Positions 55,689-62,961 of a DNA stretch of 64,000 bases are shown here, piece by piece. Origin of the DNA: Deltaproteobacteria bacterium (GTDB taxonomy: Bacteria > Myxococcota_A > UBA796 > SXON01); assembly GCA_947445035.1 (NCBI GenBank), contig CANFCK010000021.1, forward strand, positions 18,482-82,481. The letters are read 5' to 3'. Made by a program: the position numbers and the translations under genes. The notes below the pieces were generated by a model. It was given only the letters and a program-made list of their open reading frames with translations. It searched no databases and was not told the DNA's origin. How positions within the stretch are numbered: the first letter of the stretch is position 1; each line of letters opens with the position of its first letter.

Positions 55689-56449
55689 CACCACCTCCCG
55701 CCCCGGCCAGGGGCCACCAGTCGTTCAGAAAGCTCCAAACCCGTCGCTACGCGCACACGTTCGATGACCGCCTGGAGCAGCAGTCGCAGCTGCTTCGGGG
55801 TCGCCTCGCCGCGGTTCACCAGCACCGCCGGGTCATCGTCGGCCAGCGCGGCGTCGTAAAGGCGAACCGTTGGCAGTTGAGCACGAGCCAGCGTCGCTCG
55901 CAGGGCCACCCGCTTGCCCGGCTCCAACAATGCCGTCCCCGCGCGGACCGGCTTGAGGGCCACCTTGGGGTTGAGCGTCGCGCCGAGCACCATCGCCTTC
56001 GGCTCGGCAACGTAGGCGCCATCGACGTCCTCAACGCCACGGCCTTTGAACCGGCGCACCCCCACCACCGCCGGCGCCAGCCATCCCTCGTCCAGGGCGT
56101 CCCCCACGCAGCCTCCCGCCGCCGCCAGCGCCGACCAGCCCGCAACCGTCGCCAGCCGCGCCAATGGAGCGGCGGCCCCGGCAAACCAGTTTTCGCCCCG
56201 GCGCTCGACCACTTCGAACCCCACGCCGAGCCGAAGGGCGACGCCCGACACTCCCCCTTCTGGCGGCATCGCATCGTGAAACGGAGGCACCACCCGAACC
56301 GCAAGGCGCTCCGCCCGGGCCGCCCGGATGGTGGCCACGAGCTGCGCCTCGTCCGCGACCTCCACCCAGCGCTCGAAGGTACCGGGCGAGGCGCGCAGCG
56401 GCAGGTGCCGAGCGATCGGCTCCTCCTCACGAACCAGCGCCGCGGTCAT
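55688..56449 (-). CDS. murB: degenerate MurB-like protein (UDP-N-acetylenolpyruvoylglucosamine reductase position)
   Basis: It lies exactly between murC (4-bp ATGA overlap) and ddl (TGATG overlap), the usual place of murB. The C-terminal 80 residues match MurB: DPAVLVNRGEATPKQLRLLLQ corresponds to the ANF-x-V-N-x-G-x-A block and VRVATGLELSERL to the segment with the catalytic Glu. The FAD loop normally GGGSN reads VVPPFHDAM. The GS-x-GGA region reads GGCVGDALDEGW. The GS-x-F-x-NP segment with the catalytic Ser is not recognisable. At 253 residues it is shorter than usual (about 300 or more). It may be an inactive relic kept for complex formation, or a very divergent enzyme. Confidence 0.7.
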   Translation of the reverse strand: MTAALVREEEPIARHLPLRASPGTFERWVEVADEAQLVATIRAARAERLAVRVVPPFHDAMPPEGGVSGVALRLGVGFEVVERRGENWFAGAAAPLARLATVAGWSALAAAGGCVGDALDEGWLAPAVVGVRRFKGRGVEDVDGAYVAEPKAMVLGATLNPKVALKPVRAGTALLEPGKRVALRATLARAQLPTVRLYDAALADDDPAVLVNRGEATPKQLRLLLQAVIERVRVATGLELSERLVAPGRGGRW

Positions 56450-57819
56450 GTGAGCCGCGCGGCCAAGAGCCCGCAGGCGCGGTTGACGTCGCCAGCCCCA
56501 AGGGTGATCACCAGGTCGCCCGGCCGCATCATCGAGACCAACGCCTCGACCGCCTCATCCACGGACCCCACCGCCTGCACGCCACGGTGGCCCCGTTCCG
56601 ACATGCCCTGAACGAGCGCCTCTTGCGACGCGCCTTCGATTGGGGCCTCACCCGCCGCGTACACCGGGAGCACCAGCACCACCGAGGCGCTGTTGAAGCA
56701 CTGACAGAAGTCTTCCATCAGCGAGGCCACACGGCTGTAGCGGTGAGGTTGGAACACCGCGATGATGCGACGGTCGTCGTAGCCCTCGGCAGCGGCGGAA
56801 AGCGTTGCCTGGATCTCCACCGGGTGGTGGGCGTAGTCGTCGACGATCACCACGCCGCCGACGTCCGCGCGCTGGCTGAAGCGGCGGTCGACGCCGCCGA
56901 AGTCATGAAGCCCAGCCTGGACCTGGTCGAAAGGGACGTCCAGCTCCATCGCGACGGCGGTCGCCGCGAGCGCGTTGAGCACGTTGTGGCGACCGGGCTG
57001 ATCGAGCTGAAGGTCACCCAGCGCTTCGCCATGCCGCCACACGCGGAACTTGAGTTGCCGGCCCGATTGGCGCACGCGGTCCGCCCGGTAGTCAGCCTGG
57101 GCGGCCATCCCGTAGGTCAGGTACCGTCGGCGCAGCCGCGGAAGAATGCGCTGGACGACGGGATGGTCGAGGCAAACAGCCGAGAATCCGTAGAACGGCA
57201 CCTTGTTGGCAAAGGTGACGAAGCCGTCGACGAGGCGCTCGAACTCGCCCCAGTGCTCCATATGCTCCGGATCGATGTTGGTGATGATCGCGACGGTGGG
57301 ATCCAGCAGGAGGAAGCTCCCATCCGACTCGTCGGCCTCGGCCACGAGGTATTCGCCGGCGCCAAGTCGAGCGCTCGAGCCGAAGGTGTCGAGCTTGCCG
57401 CCGATGACCACCGTCGGGTCGAAGCCAGCGTTGTGCAACAACTTCGCCACCATCGACGTTGTCGTGGTCTTGCCGTGCGTCCCAGCAACGCCGATGCCGT
57501 ACTTCATCCGCATCAGTTCGGCGAGCATCTCGGCGCGGGGGATGACCGGCACCTTTGCAGAGAGGGCCGCGAGCAGCTCCGAGTTGTCGTCCCGAACCGC
57601 GGTCGACCGCACGACGACGTCGGCCCCATCGACGTTCCCGAGGTTGTGTCCCAGGTGGATCACCGCGCCGAGGCCACGTAGCCGCGCCGTCACCGGGCCC
57701 TCCTTCATGTCGCTGCCGGACACCGAAAAGCCCATATTCAAGAGCACCTCGGCGATCCCGGACATGCCCGAGCCGCCGATGCCGATGAAGTGGATGCGCC
57801 TGAACTTCCCCCGGAACAT
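56446..57819 (-). CDS. murC: UDP-N-acetylmuramate--L-alanine ligase
   Basis: The ATG at 57819 (a GTG lies one codon upstream) overlaps the ftsW stop as TGATG. The product has 457 residues, normal for MurC. It adds L-Ala to UDP-MurNAc, the first step of the peptide stem, in the cytoplasm. The N-terminal UDP-binding Rossmann loop is HFIGIGGSGMSGIAE. The Mur-ligase ATP loop is VAGTHGKTTTTSMVA. DESDGSF, NIDPEHMEHWG, the metal-site DDYAHHP and the final VLPVYAAGE block complete the family pattern. It is followed by the murB-like gene with a 4-base overlap. Confidence 0.95.
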   Translation of the reverse strand: MFRGKFRRIHFIGIGGSGMSGIAEVLLNMGFSVSGSDMKEGPVTARLRGLGAVIHLGHNLGNVDGADVVVRSTAVRDDNSELLAALSAKVPVIPRAEMLAELMRMKYGIGVAGTHGKTTTTSMVAKLLHNAGFDPTVVIGGKLDTFGSSARLGAGEYLVAEADESDGSFLLLDPTVAIITNIDPEHMEHWGEFERLVDGFVTFANKVPFYGFSAVCLDHPVVQRILPRLRRRYLTYGMAAQADYRADRVRQSGRQLKFRVWRHGEALGDLQLDQPGRHNVLNALAATAVAMELDVPFDQVQAGLHDFGGVDRRFSQRADVGGVVIVDDYAHHPVEIQATLSAAAEGYDDRRIIAVFQPHRYSRVASLMEDFCQCFNSASVVLVLPVYAAGEAPIEGASQEALVQGMSERGHRGVQAVGSVDEAVEALVSMMRPGDLVITLGAGDVNRACGLLAARLT

Positions 57820-58994
57820 CACGCGAACACCGGTCCCTTGGCCTTTTGCGGCGCGGCTTCGGGCCGGGCCTCGGCGGAAACGCTCAACAAGATGCCGACC
57901 GCGGCGATGTTCATCATCATCGCGCTGGCGCCGTAGCTGAGGAACGGCAAAACCAGGCCCTTGTTGGGGACCACCGAGAGGACCACGCCGAGGTTGAGGA
58001 CAGCTTGGCCGACAATCATCACGGTGAACGTAGACGCAAGAAGGCTGCCAAAGAGGTCGGGCGCGCGCCGGGCAATGGAGAAGCCCCGCCAGGCCAGGGC
58101 GATGTAGAGCCCGGCGAGCAGGACGAAACCCGCGATACCGAGCTCTTCGCCGAGCACCGCCGCAATGAAGTCGTTATAGGGTTCCGGCAGATAGAGTAGC
58201 TTTGCCGAACCTTCACCCAGGCCCCGACCGGCAAGACCGCCGTGGTGTAGCGCGAGGAGCGACTGGCAGACCTGGTACCCATCGCCCGCGCAATCCGCGA
58301 ACGGATCCAAGAACGAGAGCAGACGGGCCCGTCGGTAGGGCTCTGCGATCATGATCACGGCGAGCACCACGGCCAGGGACGAAAAAACACCGACGATCCA
58401 GCGCATCCGCAGCCCAGCGAAGAACAGCATCGTCGCGCACAACACCCCGGTGATCGCCGTCGAGCCGAAATCGGGTTGGTAGATGACGAAGATCAGCGGA
58501 ACGAGGATCACCACGCCGGCCGGAATCAGCACATTCTGAAAATCGTGGATATTGCCGCGATGTTTGTGGAGCCACGTCGCAAGGCCGATCAAAAGCGTCA
58601 CCTTGAGCAGCTCAGCCGGCTGGAAGTGGAACCCGGCGACGCCGAACCAACGCTGGGCCCCGTTGGCCGCATGGCCAAGACCCGGAATCCAGACCGCGCA
58701 CAGGAACACGATTGACATGATGTAGAGCGCCGGCGCGAGCTTCTGTAGCTTTCGGTAGGGCGTGACCATCGCCGCGCCGCCGAGCACCGCGCCCATGACG
58801 ATGGCGATCACCTGCCGCACGACGAAGTGGTAGGCGTCGCGGGTGTTCTCCTGGGCGACGAACGCGCTAGCCGACCACACCATCAAGAGCCCGAACGCCA
58901 ATAATGCGATGGTGAGCAGCAGGAGGTTGGTGTCATAGCGACGGGCAGTGGGGAGTGCCGAGGTCGCGGGGGGGAGCGCGGGGGGGAGCGGCAT
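57819..58994 (-). CDS. ftsW: FtsW, SEDS-family septal peptidoglycan polymerase
   Basis: The ATG at 58994 is taken (another in-frame ATG at 59015 is possible); 391 residues with ten membrane helices. SEDS features are present: the N-terminal LLLLTIALLAFGLLMVWSAS, KLAPALYIMSIVFLC, ERARLLSF-like ARLLSFLDPFADCAG, LGEGSAKLLYLPEPYNDFIAAVLGEELG (the conserved Q/E-x-x-D-FI-x-x region) and VPNKGLVLPFLSYGASAMM. It polymerises lipid II glycan with a partner PBP at the septum. The next gene is murC, without the usual murG between them. Confidence 0.92.
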   Translation of the reverse strand: MPLPPALPPATSALPTARRYDTNLLLLTIALLAFGLLMVWSASAFVAQENTRDAYHFVVRQVIAIVMGAVLGGAAMVTPYRKLQKLAPALYIMSIVFLCAVWIPGLGHAANGAQRWFGVAGFHFQPAELLKVTLLIGLATWLHKHRGNIHDFQNVLIPAGVVILVPLIFVIYQPDFGSTAITGVLCATMLFFAGLRMRWIVGVFSSLAVVLAVIMIAEPYRRARLLSFLDPFADCAGDGYQVCQSLLALHHGGLAGRGLGEGSAKLLYLPEPYNDFIAAVLGEELGIAGFVLLAGLYIALAWRGFSIARRAPDLFGSLLASTFTVMIVGQAVLNLGVVLSVVPNKGLVLPFLSYGASAMMMNIAAVGILLSVSAEARPEAAPQKAKGPVFA

Positions 58995-59073
58995 GGCGGG
59001 TCCGGGCGGGAGCATCTTGACGAGTCAAGAGTATATCGCATCCGTGGCCGGCATAGACTTCGTGCCGACGAGA

Positions 59074-60354
59074 TCAGTACCCCGCGACGTTGTCGTCCAT
59101 CCACTCCAACCGTGCCCGCACCCACGCGTCGACCCGCTCGTACTCCTCCTCGGGCGTCGCGACGACATAGAGTTCGCCTCCGAAGTCGACGGTGCTGATG
59201 TCCCAGGTTTCCCAGTTCCGGCCCACGGCATCCCCGAGGGTCGCCCGCTGCGCCGCGATGCGGGCCATCACCGCCTCCGTGGCCAATTCTCCCTGCCGCG
59301 CGGCCTGCCAAATCTCGGTGAACCGGTCGTTGAAGGCGGCGGTTTCGCTCCCGGTGATCATCTCCGATCGGTAGGCAATCCAGGTGTCCGTTCGCCAGTT
59401 CTCGTTGTAGTTGGGCTGCCCGAGGGTCAGGTCCAGGTCCCACGGCACCATCCGCAAGAGCCCGTCATCACCCTTCCAAACCCGGTGGCTCAGGAAGTAG
59501 CCATCGTTGTTCTTCATGAACTCTTCGATCAGCACGAAGCGGACGAAGCTGTCCAAGTCCATGAACTCGAAGGGGTCGCCGCCGTCGCGGATGGCACCTT
59601 CCCAGTCGCCGAGGCTCGTGGTGATGCCCGAGCGCACCGCGCCGTTCTGCTCGGCCTCCGGCGGATAGTCAATCTTCCACGACGCATATTGCACGTCGCT
59701 GTGCAGCCCTTCTTCGTCCGCGGAGACGATGAACCGCGCCCCCGTGCCGTCGTCTGGCGCGAACTCCAAGCGAGAGGCGTCGCGGTCCACCATCTGGTTG
59801 AGCAGGAAGACCCCGAGATACGCGCCATCGAGCGTGAGCTCCGCGTACACCGACTCAGGAGCGTGATCCGGCGCTTCCGACAGCACGTTGAACAGGTCCC
59901 ACGCGAGCTTGTTGCGGATCATGGCCCGGTCGATCCACATGCCGTTGAGCACCCAGTCACTCTCCCGGCCGAGGTCGAAGAGCCGCACCGGCAGCCCGTC
60001 GCCGGCATCGTCGACGAACTCCACCTTGTACTGGTGTTTTGGGAAGCCAGAGGAGCTACGGCCGCGTAGGCTCAGATTCGCGACACCGGAAGCTTCGGTG
60101 GTTCCGTCTGGCCAGGCAGCGACGATGCCGCAGGGGATCGACGCCGCATCGGGGACGGGCCCGGGACACTGGATGTCGATGAGCACTGGGGCGCTGGGCG
60201 TGGCGGGCTCCTCGCCGGTGTCAGCGGTGTCGGTGTCGGTGTCACCGGGGAGCTCTTCGGAGCCCGGGGCGGCGGGGGCGCCGGAGTCGTCGGGTTCGCC
60301 GAAGCCGATGGTTCCGTCGGAGTTGCAGCCGGCGAGCCAGAGGAACAGGCGCAT
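59074..60354 (-). CDS. CotH-kinase-family lipoprotein
   Basis: The product has 426 residues with a minimal lipobox (MRLFLWLAGC, Cys 10) and an acidic tether (PGDTDTDTADTGEE). From about residue 90 the CotH kinase-like fold is visible: SLRGRSSSGFPKHQYKVEF (Gly/Ser loop and Lys), DWVLNGMWIDRAMIRNKL, ELTLDGAYLGVFLLNQ and DLDSFVRFVLIEEFMKNNDGY. The catalytic-type motif MVPWDLDLTLGQ contains the metal-binding Asp pair. CotH kinases phosphorylate spore-coat or surface proteins; bacterial surface homologues are common in Myxococcota. It sits upstream of ftsW on the same strand (79-bp gap), inside the disrupted dcw cluster. Confidence 0.85.
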   Translation of the reverse strand: MRLFLWLAGCNSDGTIGFGEPDDSGAPAAPGSEELPGDTDTDTADTGEEPATPSAPVLIDIQCPGPVPDAASIPCGIVAAWPDGTTEASGVANLSLRGRSSSGFPKHQYKVEFVDDAGDGLPVRLFDLGRESDWVLNGMWIDRAMIRNKLAWDLFNVLSEAPDHAPESVYAELTLDGAYLGVFLLNQMVDRDASRLEFAPDDGTGARFIVSADEEGLHSDVQYASWKIDYPPEAEQNGAVRSGITTSLGDWEGAIRDGGDPFEFMDLDSFVRFVLIEEFMKNNDGYFLSHRVWKGDDGLLRMVPWDLDLTLGQPNYNENWRTDTWIAYRSEMITGSETAAFNDRFTEIWQAARQGELATEAVMARIAAQRATLGDAVGRNWETWDISTVDFGGELYVVATPEEEYERVDAWVRARLEWMDDNVAGY

Positions 60355-60394
60355 GGGGGCTTATAGCAGAGGGGTTCCGCGTTAGCCTTCGCCC

Positions 60395-61249
60395 ATGCTC
60401 CTCCTCCGCCTCAGCGGCGCCGTTTTTGGCGTTGCCCTCGTGCTTGCGTGCGCCGGCTCAACGCCCGAACCCGCTGTACCGGTCCCGGCTGCCATCGCGA
60501 CGCCCACGCCACCGGTGGCGGCGGTTCCCGCGGTGAGCGCCGCGCCGGAGCGCGCGCTGTACTACGACCGCGTCATCACCTCCGCCGACCTCGACGGGCG
60601 CCCGCTCCGCGAGCTGTCCCTCCTGCGGAACACCATCTTCGCCCGGGTGGGAAACCCCTTCGTGAAGCCGTGGTTGAATGATTATTTTCTGGCCCAACCG
60701 TGGTACGTGCCGGGCCAGACGCAGGACCTGAGCCGGTTGACGGAGGTCGATCGACAGAACGTCACCATCCTCGCGGCCTACGAGCGCGCCGTTCCTCGCG
60801 TCGTGCTTCTGGCGCAGCGCAGCGCGCTGCTCGATCGGGGGGCCACGTCGAAAGAAGACAAGATCGAGCTGCGCTTGCTGAGCGAGGCGCTCGGCGAGTG
60901 GTCGGGCGGGGACACCGTGGCCGTGGCGGATCGCAACCCGCTAGAGGATCCGAGCTTGCTCGGGGCGCAGCTCTCCGTCGACCAGATCGACGAGATGTCC
61001 CGTCGTGACCTACGCTTGTTGCGGAACAGCATCTATGCCAGGCACGGGCGGCCGTTCAAGTCACTGGCTCTCCAGCAGTACTTCGCGGAAAAACCATGGT
61101 ATAAGGCTGATTATGCGTTCACCGAGGCGATGCTCACCGAGGTGGACAAACGCAACATCAAGCTGGTGCAGAGCATGGAAGATCGACTCGGCGGCCCGAT
61201 GAAAGAGTGGGAAGCGCAGCGCGAGGAGGGGTGGTTCGAAGGTGCCTGA
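60395..61249 (+). CDS. YARHG-domain lipoprotein
   Basis: The product has 284 residues with a lipobox at LVLACAGS (Cys 20). Two related modules follow. In the first, RELSLLRNTIFARVGNPF, DYFLAQPWYVPG and LTEVDRQN are seen near residues 68-125. In the second, LRLLRNSIYARHGRPFKS, QYFAEKPWYK and LTEVDKRN are near 205-265. The YARHG domain is an extracellular module found next to peptidases and in bacterial surface proteins; its ligand is not known. It diverges from the CotH gene with a 40-bp gap and is convergent with the CapA-like gene. Confidence 0.88.
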   Translation: MLLLRLSGAVFGVALVLACAGSTPEPAVPVPAAIATPTPPVAAVPAVSAAPERALYYDRVITSADLDGRPLRELSLLRNTIFARVGNPFVKPWLNDYFLAQPWYVPGQTQDLSRLTEVDRQNVTILAAYERAVPRVVLLAQRSALLDRGATSKEDKIELRLLSEALGEWSGGDTVAVADRNPLEDPSLLGAQLSVDQIDEMSRRDLRLLRNSIYARHGRPFKSLALQQYFAEKPWYKADYAFTEAMLTEVDKRNIKLVQSMEDRLGGPMKEWEAQREEGWFEGA

Positions 61250-61259
61250 TGAGGGTGCT

Positions 61260-61276
61260 GCGCCCCGGCGGGGTGC
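61260..61276. terminator. hairpin between convergent genes
   Basis: GCGCCCC and GGGGTGC form a 7-bp stem (one G-U) around a GGC loop, in the 46-bp gap between convergent stops at 61249 and 61296. No T-run follows on either strand, so efficient intrinsic termination is not assured. Confidence 0.3.
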
Positions 61277-61295
61277 GAAAGGAAAGGGTTGCGGC

Positions 61296-62231
61296 TTAGA
61301 AGTCGGCGGCGTGGGGGCCGCGTGTGAGAGGACTGCTGCCGAGCCCGGCCAGGAGGTCGAACACGGCCGCCGCGTTCTCGTGAAGCATCGCGTCGCGACC
61401 GCCGAGGCCAGCCCGGATGGGGATCACCTGGGCGGGGTGATCGTCCACGATGGAAACCCGCAAGATCAACGCCTCGTCTTCGCTCGTGCACTCGCAATCG
61501 AAGAACAGGTTGCCGAGCCCCCAGGCGATGACCGTTTTTCCACGGCGCTCAACCGGCCCGATCACGTGGGTGCCGTGGGCGACGACGATGTCGGCGCCGT
61601 GGTCCACGGCCATGTCCACGAGGGCGACCAACTCAAGACGCGGCAGGTACGAGGCGGGGCCCGTGACGTGGAGGGAGACCACGCGAAGGCCGCGGCGGAT
61701 CTCGTCGAGCGCGGCGGTGAGCTCCCCGGGAAGGTCTGGGTCTTGCAGGTCGTACGCAAATAGATTCACGTCAGCGTCGTGAACGACGATGCCGCCGGTG
61801 CTGTCCACCCGCTCGATCCCCGCGCGTTTGGGGCTGGCCAGCGCCCACGAGAGCGCGTCGTCCGGGGTGAGCGCGTCGTCCCGGTGGTTGTTCGCGGTCC
61901 CCATGACCCGCACGCCGAGGTTGAGCAGATGCGTCGCCGTTTCCCGGGGATTCCGCAGCGTCACGACGCCGTCCCGCACCTGCGAACCCCCCTCCCCCAT
62001 CGAGATCGGCCCCTCCAGGTTGACGATGCCCACCGCGCCCGCAAGAATGGGTGCGATGTCGCCGAGCCCGCTACGCGCTGAGACCCCGAAGTGCACGTCG
62101 CCCCCGAACCAGAGCGCGCCCGGCGCTGGGTCCGGTCGCGCGTCGTGGACCGGCTCCGGAAGCGGCGTCGGCAGCGCTGTGAGAGGGCGGTCGCACCCGA
62201 TCTCGGTCATCGCCACGATGACCGCCACCAT
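61296..62231 (-). CDS. second CapA-family (PGA_cap) lipoprotein
   Basis: The ATG at 62231 gives a lipobox signal (VAVIVAMTEIGC, Cys 13) and 311 residues. CapA-fold blocks: LWFGGDVHFG, IVNLEGPIS, VMGTANNHRDD, VVSLHVTGPASY, VVAHGTHVIGP and IAWGLGNLFFD. The fold is a calcineurin-like phosphoesterase associated with surface polymer (poly-gamma-glutamate type) assembly or release. It is shorter than the CapA at 42001-43188 and lacks its Pro-rich linker. Its 5' end overlaps the 5' end of the divergent amidase gene by about 14 bases. In this place, beside an amidase and murD, a wall-polymer role is plausible. Confidence 0.83.
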   Translation of the reverse strand: MVAVIVAMTEIGCDRPLTALPTPLPEPVHDARPDPAPGALWFGGDVHFGVSARSGLGDIAPILAGAVGIVNLEGPISMGEGGSQVRDGVVTLRNPRETATHLLNLGVRVMGTANNHRDDALTPDDALSWALASPKRAGIERVDSTGGIVVHDADVNLFAYDLQDPDLPGELTAALDEIRRGLRVVSLHVTGPASYLPRLELVALVDMAVDHGADIVVAHGTHVIGPVERRGKTVIAWGLGNLFFDCECTSEDEALILRVSIVDDHPAQVIPIRAGLGGRDAMLHENAAAVFDLLAGLGSSPLTRGPHAADF

Positions 62232-62961
62232 GCTTGTGAGCTGTGTCCCCGTGGGCCACGCGGAGCCGCTGCCGCCGCTCGCACCGATGCCGCCGCTCGT
62301 CGAGCACCTCCTTCCCTGGACCGCCGAACGGGACACGCTCACCGAAGCCTACCTCCAGGCCCACCGTACCTCGCCGCTCACCGGCAATCCGGCCATCGAC
62401 ACCTACATGGTCCCCCGCGCAATCGTGCTCCACTGGACGGCCGGCCCGACCGCCGCCAGCGCCTGGTCGACGTTTGCCCCGGCAAAGCTCAGCGGGCGCT
62501 CCGAGCTGCAAGGGGCCGGCGCCCTCAACGTCGGGGCGCACTACCTGGTGGATCAGAATGGCTCGATTCAGCGTCTTGTTCCGGACGATCGCGTGGTGCG
62601 GCACTGCATCGGACTGAACCACGTCGCGATCGGGATCGAGAACGTCGGTGGGGGCGCGGGCCTCCCGCTCACCGAGGCGCAGGTGGCCGCCGATGCCGGC
62701 CTGATCCGGGGGTTGGCGGCGCGGTATCCGATTGACATCTTAGTCGGGCACTTGGAGTACCGGCAGTTGGAGGGCAGCCCCCTTTTCGAGGAGCGCGACC
62801 CCAACTACCGCACGTCGAAGCCCGATCCCGGCGCCGACTTCATGACGAAGGTGCGAGCGGCCGTGGTGGACTTGGGCTTGGGGGCACCGCCACAAGCGCG
62901 AACGATCACCACGACTTCGCCAGCTCGGCGAAACGACGCCCACGATGCTCGAAGTCGCTGA
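62218..62961 (+). CDS. N-acetylmuramoyl-L-alanine amidase (Amidase_2) lipoprotein
   Basis: The ATG at 62218 gives 247 residues; the short N-terminus (MTATMLVSC) looks like a minimal lipobox signal with Cys 9, and ATG 62230 is an alternative start. The Amidase_2/PGRP zinc fold is at about residues 65-225: AIVLHWTAGPT with the first zinc His, VGAHYLVDQNGSIQRLVPDD, VVRHCIGLNHVAIGIENVG and DILVGHLEYRQ with the second His. It would cleave the bond between MurNAc and L-Ala or recycle anhydro-muropeptides in the periplasm. The 3' end overlaps the end of murD by 56 bases on the opposite strand. Confidence 0.85.
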   Translation: MTATMLVSCVPVGHAEPLPPLAPMPPLVEHLLPWTAERDTLTEAYLQAHRTSPLTGNPAIDTYMVPRAIVLHWTAGPTAASAWSTFAPAKLSGRSELQGAGALNVGAHYLVDQNGSIQRLVPDDRVVRHCIGLNHVAIGIENVGGGAGLPLTEAQVAADAGLIRGLAARYPIDILVGHLEYRQLEGSPLFEERDPNYRTSKPDPGADFMTKVRAAVVDLGLGAPPQARTITTTSPARRNDAHDARSR

